Source: MGIIa-L3 sp11892u
GTDB lineage: Archaea > Thermoplasmatota > Poseidoniia > Poseidoniales > Poseidoniaceae
DNA: 58,541 nt
Assembly (NCBI GenBank): GCA_965659685.1
Contig: CBFHXB010000014.1
Coordinates: 1-58,541, forward strand
Direction of reading: 5' to 3'
Below, piece after piece: positions 51,611 through 58,541 of the stretch. The translations under genes were made by a program, and so were the position numbers. Positions within the stretch are counted from its first letter, which is position 1. Each line of letters opens with the position of its first letter. The notes beneath the pieces are model-generated. The model worked only from the letters and a program-made list of their open reading frames with translations. It searched no databases and had not been told where the DNA came from.

Positions 51611-52684
51611 TCACGCTTTGGACGAAGAGGAGCTTTCGAAGGTCAGGACGACTTTCCCGCATGCCCCGCTGCCGGAGAGGTCCATGCCTTGCTTGAAATC
51701 GGCCACGGGCAAGGTGTGGGTAACGACACGTTCGACGTCGATGGCCCCTGCCTCGAGCAAGGCGTGCATGCGGTCCCATGTGCTCCACATCTTCCGTCCG
51801 TTGATGCCCTTGAGGTGGAGGTAGCGGAATACGACTTCGTTCATCGGGACTTCTGGCATCGCGGTGCCGTAGACGGAAAGGACGTTGACAAATCCACCCA
51901 TTCTGGTCGAGGTGATCGCGTTGGCAAGTGCGGCGGGGGAGCCTGAGAATTCGCATGAATTGTCCACGCCACGACCTTCGGTGACGGCCAAGATTTCGGC
52001 GACCACGTCGTGCTCTTTTCCGAGCACGAGGTCAGCGCCAAGTTCGCTGGCGAGGTTCATTCGAAATCGGTTGTCCCAATCGACGGCGATGACCTTGGCG
52101 GCGCCCATGGCTTTCGCCGCGTTCACGGCGAAAAGCCCGATGGGGCCAAGCCCGTGGACGGCCACCGTCGCTCCTTCCACAGGGCCGCCCGTCAACGTGT
52201 GAATGGCGTTTCCAAGAGGGTCCTGGATGGACGCATGTTCTGGTCGCAGTCCCTTGGGCACCGGTCGAGCGTTGACCGCGGGGACGACGAAGTACGGTGC
52301 GAAGGCACCGTGGTTGTGCACGCCAAAGATGCTCCCTTGCTCGCAGATGTGGGCGTTTCCTTCCAAGCAGCGGGGGCAGGTCCAGCAGGCCAGATGGCAT
52401 TCGATGGCAACGAGGTCGCCGACCTTCCGGTCGGTCACCCCTTCCCCCAAAGCTGCGATTTCGCCGCAAGTTTCGTGCCCCGTCACCGTGCCAAGCGGGA
52501 CGTTCTCTCGGCTCCACTCGTCCCACTTCCAGATGTGCAAGTCGGTGCCACAAATGCTGGTCGCTTTGGTTCGAACGAGGACTTCGCCTTTCCCCGGCGT
52601 GGGGATGGGGTGCTCGACGAGGTCAAACCCGTCGGCTTCGTCGCGGACTTTGGTCCACGCCATCATCGTGCTGCGGTCCTCCAC
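51611..52684 (-). CDS. tdh: L-threonine 3-dehydrogenase (zinc alcohol dehydrogenase family)
   Basis: A 357-aa medium-chain dehydrogenase that oxidises threonine to 2-amino-3-ketobutyrate with NAD. The catalytic zinc site includes Cys in SICGTDLHIWKWDEWS and the GHETCGEI segment. The structural zinc cluster is CWTCPRCLEGNAHIC. The Rossmann fold has VAVHGLGPIGLFAV. GTDLHIWKWDEWS is a signature of threonine dehydrogenases rather than generic alcohol dehydrogenases. The product can feed glycine and acetyl-CoA. Length is normal. ATG 52684 is used; the downstream ATG at 52666 is possible. It follows the HMG-CoA synthase gene by 45 bp on the same strand. Confidence 0.9.
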   Translation of the reverse strand: MEDRSTMMAWTKVRDEADGFDLVEHPIPTPGKGEVLVRTKATSICGTDLHIWKWDEWSRENVPLGTVTGHETCGEIAALGEGVTDRKVGDLVAIECHLACWTCPRCLEGNAHICEQGSIFGVHNHGAFAPYFVVPAVNARPVPKGLRPEHASIQDPLGNAIHTLTGGPVEGATVAVHGLGPIGLFAVNAAKAMGAAKVIAVDWDNRFRMNLASELGADLVLGKEHDVVAEILAVTEGRGVDNSCEFSGSPAALANAITSTRMGGFVNVLSVYGTAMPEVPMNEVVFRYLHLKGINGRKMWSTWDRMHALLEAGAIDVERVVTHTLPVADFKQGMDLSGSGACGKVVLTFESSSSSKA

Positions 52685-52729
52685 GGCAGAGGCTTGGGCC
52701 CACGACCCTTGAGGTTTGACCTGAGAGGC

Positions 52730-54316
52730 TCAAGCAGAAATCCACGAGTATCGGCGCGCACCTTCCAGGTCGCTTTCCTCTTCTTCGCTTCGCACGAATT
52801 CACCGTTGGGGGGCACCACGGAATCTTCTCGCACGCCTTTGTGAAGCTCTTCGTACACCACGGCATCGATGGCCACTCGGCCTGCCAGCCGCTCGAAGAG
52901 GTTCCATCGAGACACCACTTCGCGCCAATTTGGGCTGACCGTTCCTTCGAAGACCTTGGCCTTGGCTCCAGAGCCATAGCCACAGAGGCCAAAGCGCACG
53001 CCGTCGAGGTCGGTGTTGTCCTCAAGGTCCGACTCAAAGGTGGACATCAAGGCAAGGAAGATGCTTCCAGTGTATTGGTTTCCGATCAGGCTGCTGGCCC
53101 GCTGACCCTTTTCGATCCGGTTTCGATGGAAGGTCACGTAGGCGTCGGTCTTGGAGATGGCTCGACGGTATTGATCCATGGCCTTCTCCCAAGACGCATT
53201 GTCTTGGTTGTCCTCTCGGGCAGGGGGAGCACCCACGATGGCTTCCACGTCGTCCCACATGGACGTGCCTTCACGGTCGCGATGGAACACGGCAGGGAAC
53301 ATCCGCTTGGCCTGGAACGCATAGGGCAGATGCATGATGATCCGCTCCCACTGTTCGGTGAAGCGCTCGTCTTCGTCGTGCGTGTACCGGCCGGCACGCG
53401 CAGCACGGCGTTGGAAGTCAAGGAAGGCGTCACGAACGGCGTTTTGGTAGCAACGGTTGGAGTACTGGCCGTCGAACACCGGTTCATCACGGTGGATGCT
53501 GATGCTTTCCTCACCGTGGGCGAAGATGCCCAATCGCCGAAGGGCGGAACCGGGGAGGTGCCGGACCATGCGGTCAAGGATCCCTTCCTTCAGGTTCGCT
53601 CCGGTTTCCCGTGCCAAGTCGAGCACGTCACCCATGACGGCACGGAGGCTCATCTCCCGGCGTGGCTTGAAGAAGTCGTGTGCAGGGCTGGTCGAGATGC
53701 CCCAGCAATCTGGGATTTCCAGCAAACGCGGGTTGCGACGGATGAGCAAGGCGCCGCCACCGGCCCCTTGGGTGTATTCGCCGGGTGAGCCAAGTTCGTA
53801 CTTCGCGTTGTCCGCGTACACCACGATGCCGATTCGCTCGTCGTCGTCGGTGCTGCGGGCGCACCAATCCAGCGTGGTGTGCAGGGCGTCGACCGCACCG
53901 ATGCAGGCAAAGGTCATGTCGACGACATCGCAATTCTGGAAACAGTCCTTGCCGTAGCGTGAGGCGTAACGTTGGGTGAGCATGTCAACGATGTAGGTCG
54001 CCGTTGGTTTGGCGCCATCGAGCGCAGATTCGGTCCCAAGGTAGAGGCGCCCGATGCCCCTCGGGTCAAGGCCGTTGCGATCGATGAGCCGCATCACGGC
54101 CATCGCGCCCATGGTTGCGGTGTCTTCGTGGACGTCGGGAATGGCCATCGCGGAAAGGCCCAGGCCCTTGTTCAGCTTGTCATAATCCGCCTCACGAAGT
54201 TCAGCGAATTCACGCATGTCGAGGTACAGGCGAGGGACGTGAATCGCAAGGTCGTCGATGCCGACGCTTACACCGTCTTCCTTGGATGGCACAGGCGCCG
54301 GGCTGTCGGACGCCAT
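52730..54316 (-). CDS. Hydroxymethylglutaryl-CoA synthase, long form
   Basis: A 528-aa enzyme condensing acetyl-CoA and acetoacetyl-CoA for the mevalonate pathway that feeds archaeal lipids. Catalytic features: Glu96 in LYLGTESALD, Cys138 in VDMTFACIGAVDAL, the AHDFFKP loop, DEPVFDGQYS, and His in MHLPYAFQAKRMF. YTGSIFLALMS lies near the C-terminus. The AHDFFKP and DGQYS elements and the length match bacterial/eukaryotic-type HMGS, not the ~350-aa archaeal type. The first ~18 residues are low-complexity and the start could be slightly later. The gene lies 45 bp upstream of tdh, probably unrelated in function. Confidence 0.85.
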   Translation of the reverse strand: MASDSPAPVPSKEDGVSVGIDDLAIHVPRLYLDMREFAELREADYDKLNKGLGLSAMAIPDVHEDTATMGAMAVMRLIDRNGLDPRGIGRLYLGTESALDGAKPTATYIVDMLTQRYASRYGKDCFQNCDVVDMTFACIGAVDALHTTLDWCARSTDDDERIGIVVYADNAKYELGSPGEYTQGAGGGALLIRRNPRLLEIPDCWGISTSPAHDFFKPRREMSLRAVMGDVLDLARETGANLKEGILDRMVRHLPGSALRRLGIFAHGEESISIHRDEPVFDGQYSNRCYQNAVRDAFLDFQRRAARAGRYTHDEDERFTEQWERIIMHLPYAFQAKRMFPAVFHRDREGTSMWDDVEAIVGAPPAREDNQDNASWEKAMDQYRRAISKTDAYVTFHRNRIEKGQRASSLIGNQYTGSIFLALMSTFESDLEDNTDLDGVRFGLCGYGSGAKAKVFEGTVSPNWREVVSRWNLFERLAGRVAIDAVVYEELHKGVREDSVVPPNGEFVRSEEEESDLEGARRYSWISA

Positions 54317-54371
54317 ATGAACGCTCGTGTTGAATCAGCGGGCGTTTGGAGCGTTCCGAGAGGTGCTCGAA

Positions 54372-55988
54372 TCATCCGTCTTGTTCGCCCATGGCGTCCA
54401 ATTGGGCTTGAATGTCGTCGGGAATTTGAGCCTCGAGCCGGGCCCAGAGGACGTCGTCGATTCGAAGGACCGCGGAGGCGGCCTCTGTCGCTCCACTCAC
54501 GGTCGGTATGATGACGTTGAGCGGTTCGAGGACACCTGCTTGGCCAAGATCGGTCGGTTCGCGCAGGTCGAGGTGCAGACCAATGCGTGCAGCACCCTCG
54601 CTGGCTTCGGCCTGAGCCGCGGTCACGTCGAGCAAAGCGTCGATTGGATCGAGTCCGGCGTTTTCCGCCAAGGCCCGAGGAATGACTTCGAGCGCGTCCG
54701 CGAAGGCATCGATGGCGAGTTGTTCCCGGCCGGGGGTGGCCTCAGCAAACCGCCGCAGATGGCGAGCGAGGTGGACGTGCGCTGCACCACCACCCACCAA
54801 AAGACGTCGGTCTTTGCGCAAGTGGGCTGCGACCCCGAGGGCGTCGTCGAAACACCTGGAGGTTTCCTCAGTGATTTCATCTCCGCTGCCACGGGCGATC
54901 AACGTCGCCGCAGGGCCTTCACCACGGACCGTCCAGTGGTGGAGGTCACCGATCATGTGAGCGCGGCTCTCGATGACGTTCCCACAGACTTCGGGCTGCA
55001 GGGCGTCAACATGGTGCAAGACCTTGGCTCCGGTGGCGAGCGAGAGCAGGTCCAAATCGCTGCTTGGGACCCTTCGGAAGGCCTGGATGCCGGCGTCGAG
55101 CAGACGTCGGTGGGCTTCGTCATCGATGGCGCCAGACACCGCCAAAACCTGCACGCCGGCCGCCGCGACGGCATCCACGTCCTCCATGAGGCGTTGGACC
55201 TCACGACGCCGCAAATCTTGGAGCACCTCTGGGCTTGTGGCTTGGAAGGTCACATCGCTGCGCATTTTGCGTCGTTCCAAGCCTCCGTCGAGTAAGGCAA
55301 TGCTGCCGTTTTCGACCAGACGAGGCATGTCGGGGTGGGCACGTCGCTTTTGCATGACCAGGCCTTCGATGATTTCTGAGTCGGTGGCCGGGCGGCCAAT
55401 GGCGTGGACGGTGGAGACCCGTGTGGGGTCCACTTCTGTGGTGCCGTCCACCGTGCGTTCCACACAACGCGCGGCTTCCATGGCCAAGTGAGCAAGCCGC
55501 TCTTGGACGCCTCGGCCGGATTTCCCAGCCAAACTAGAGTGGACCGCAGTGACGAGTTCCTCGTCGCTTCCCTCGAACGCGATGCTCTCCAAGTGGGTCA
55601 TCGCTTCGCTTTCCGCCAAGCGGTAGCCACGGACGATGGTGCTTGGGTGAATGCCTTGGAGGACCAAATGCCATGCGTTTCGAAGGAGTTCAGCGGCGAT
55701 CACCACCGCAGACGTGGTTCCGTCACGAGCAACCCGGTCTTGGGCCGAAGAGGCATCGATCAGCATCCGTGCGACGGGATGCTCCACCCGTGCGGTTTCC
55801 AAGACCGTCACGCCGTCGTTGGTGACCAGCGTTCGACCTTGGTCGTCGAGCAGGAGCTTGTCCAGTCCCTTTGGGCCGAGGGTGCTGCGTACTGCTCCGG
55901 ACAACGCCATGGCCGCGGCGATGTTCTTCCGAAGGGCGACACGGCCGGTCGTGCGTTCGGTGTCTTCGAGCACCGGGGCTTCGGCCAT
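54372..55988 (-). CDS. Thermosome (group II chaperonin) subunit, divergent
   Basis: A 538-aa chaperonin subunit that would form an ATP-driven folding ring. It keeps SGAVRSTLGPKGLDK (~30-44), VTNDGVTVLE (56-64), FDDALGVAAHL (the catalytic Asp region) and ENAGLDPIDALLDV. Two canonical motifs deviate. GDGTT is ARDGTT (Arg88-Asp-Gly-Thr-Thr92), and the GGGA-x-E motif reads GGGAAHVH, so the usual Glu is His. There is no Met/Gly-rich tail. These changes suggest a specialised or slower subunit in a hetero-oligomer with a canonical paralogue elsewhere. ATG 55988 is chosen; GTG 56009 is also in frame. It lies next to dnaK, 42 bp after its stop. Confidence 0.85.
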   Translation of the reverse strand: MAEAPVLEDTERTTGRVALRKNIAAAMALSGAVRSTLGPKGLDKLLLDDQGRTLVTNDGVTVLETARVEHPVARMLIDASSAQDRVARDGTTSAVVIAAELLRNAWHLVLQGIHPSTIVRGYRLAESEAMTHLESIAFEGSDEELVTAVHSSLAGKSGRGVQERLAHLAMEAARCVERTVDGTTEVDPTRVSTVHAIGRPATDSEIIEGLVMQKRRAHPDMPRLVENGSIALLDGGLERRKMRSDVTFQATSPEVLQDLRRREVQRLMEDVDAVAAAGVQVLAVSGAIDDEAHRRLLDAGIQAFRRVPSSDLDLLSLATGAKVLHHVDALQPEVCGNVIESRAHMIGDLHHWTVRGEGPAATLIARGSGDEITEETSRCFDDALGVAAHLRKDRRLLVGGGAAHVHLARHLRRFAEATPGREQLAIDAFADALEVIPRALAENAGLDPIDALLDVTAAQAEASEGAARIGLHLDLREPTDLGQAGVLEPLNVIIPTVSGATEAASAVLRIDDVLWARLEAQIPDDIQAQLDAMGEQDG

Positions 55989-56030
55989 GGCGTGGCCACC
56001 GAGGAGCACGTCTTCAACCGTGCGTCAGCC

Positions 56031-57911
<1,881 letters not shown>

Positions 57912-57931
57912 GTGTGTTCCTCCAAAGGTGT

Positions 57932-58537
57932 TCAAAGAATGGGGATGCCGCCGTCGTCTTCGTCGTCGTCATCGTCGGCCAAATCGATGGCGATGCTGCC
58001 GTCCTCGACGATGGGCTGCTCGTCGTCGTAGCCTTCGTCGATGTCCTCGTCAGAGGGCGTCTCGTCAAGGGGCACCAAGCGGAGGGTGATGTCGAGGATG
58101 CCGTTGTTCAGCGTCCAATCGACGACGTCTTCGCAGCGGTGAGGCAAGGAGACCCTTGCCACTGGAGTGATTTGGGTGCGTCGCAACACCTCGATTTGTT
58201 GCCCTCGCTCCACCAGAGCAAGTTCCACTTGATCTTCGGTGAGGTCGGCCTTTCGGGCCACATCGAGGGTGATGATCATGTTCCAATCCTCGAGGAACAC
58301 GTCGCTTGGGGGCAGGACGATGTCAGGGTCGTTGTTCAGGACCTCGTCGTCCACTTCGACTTGCTTTGCGTCGACGGTCACGTCGAGTCCAAGGCCGCGC
58401 ATCAGGTCCTCAAGCCCACCGCCGTTCTGGAACAGCCGGCCAAGTTCCTCCATGTCGAGGTTGAACCGGACGTCTCCGTTGGCCTTCTCAAGGTCCAAGC
58501 CCATGTTTTCGAGGTGCTTTCGGAACAGGTCCATCAT
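57932..58537 (-). CDS. Hsp20/alpha-crystallin-like protein upstream of dnaK
   Basis: A 201-aa protein. Its middle (~85-160) looks like an Hsp20/CS-type beta sandwich: DVFLEDWNMIITLDVARKA, GQQIEVLRRTQITPVARVSLP, and NNGILDITLRLVPLDE. The N-terminal ~60 residues are helical, and the C-terminus is very acidic (residues ~165-201, ending DDDDDEDDGGIPIL, with an IxI-like end seen in small heat-shock proteins). It probably holds unfolded proteins for DnaK. Two adjacent ATGs (58537 and 58534) lie at the window edge, and the gene could begin further upstream, outside the window. It lies 20 bp upstream of dnaK on the same strand. Confidence 0.65.
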   Translation of the reverse strand: MMDLFRKHLENMGLDLEKANGDVRFNLDMEELGRLFQNGGGLEDLMRGLGLDVTVDAKQVEVDDEVLNNDPDIVLPPSDVFLEDWNMIITLDVARKADLTEDQVELALVERGQQIEVLRRTQITPVARVSLPHRCEDVVDWTLNNGILDITLRLVPLDETPSDEDIDEGYDDEQPIVEDGSIAIDLADDDDDEDDGGIPIL

Positions 58538-58541
58538 TCGG

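Overview
The window looks like chromosomal DNA of an uncultured marine euryarchaeon, most likely Marine Group II (Candidatus Poseidoniales, Thermoplasmata side). It is GC-rich and densely coded. It mixes archaeal markers (CDC48/VAT, thermosome, Hjc, Lhr-type helicase, archaeal-type signal peptidase, MC1 chromosomal protein, a DacZ-like diadenylate cyclase) with genes of bacterial character (DnaK, FolC, RmuC, bacterial-type ThrRS, Ni-superoxide dismutase, a five-helix succinate dehydrogenase anchor). The lineage call is an inference from gene content; there is no rRNA here to confirm it. No stretch over about 300 bases lacks a gene, and no insertion sequence, integrase, CRISPR array or rRNA was seen.

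Layout. Bases 1-278 (minus) hold the first 92 codons of a CDC48/VAT ATPase. Bases 394-13867 are almost all plus strand: a Tyr/Asn-rich lipoprotein, an aldehyde dehydrogenase, a succinate dehydrogenase operon (anchor, SdhA, SdhB), a 1748-aa surface protein, MC1, and a macro-domain/diadenylate-cyclase pair. Bases 13860-15773 hold a RuvC/YqgF-like RNase H-fold protein divergent from an Hjc-like resolvase, then a small zinc-ribbon membrane protein. Bases 15929-25439 hold a site-2 protease, a small coiled-coil protein, a signal peptidase with a membrane-protein partner, a second giant surface protein (1693 aa), and the Ni-SOD maturation protease with Ni-SOD. A tRNA-Ala(CGC) follows at 25548. Bases 25708-35235 carry an esterase lipoprotein, an Lhr-type helicase, a dCMP deaminase-like protein, FolC, a presenilin-like protease with a very large extracytoplasmic insert, and SerRS.

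Bases 35205-58537 are nearly all minus strand: an ABA4-like membrane protein overlapping a thioredoxin-like lipoprotein, an RND/MMPL exporter, a zinc/manganese-type ABC importer (binding protein with huge His/Asp repeats, ATPase with a hydrophobic insert, permease), ThrRS, a small acidic protein, an ATP-NAD kinase-like protein (plus), RmuC, CTP synthase, a GIDE-domain membrane protein, threonine dehydrogenase, long-form HMG-CoA synthase, a divergent thermosome subunit, DnaK and an Hsp20-like protein.

Themes. Much of the window concerns the cell envelope: two giant C-terminally anchored surface proteins, several lipoproteins, and three classes of membrane protease (S2P, signal peptidase, presenilin-like). 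Metal and redox handling (Ni-SOD, Zn/Mn ABC importer, thioredoxin-like lipoprotein) and protein folding (thermosome, DnaK, Hsp20-like) are also represented. Several genes have a TATA-like box about 23-30 nt before the start codon, which suggests leaderless transcripts. Others have GGAGG/GGTGA ribosome-binding sites.
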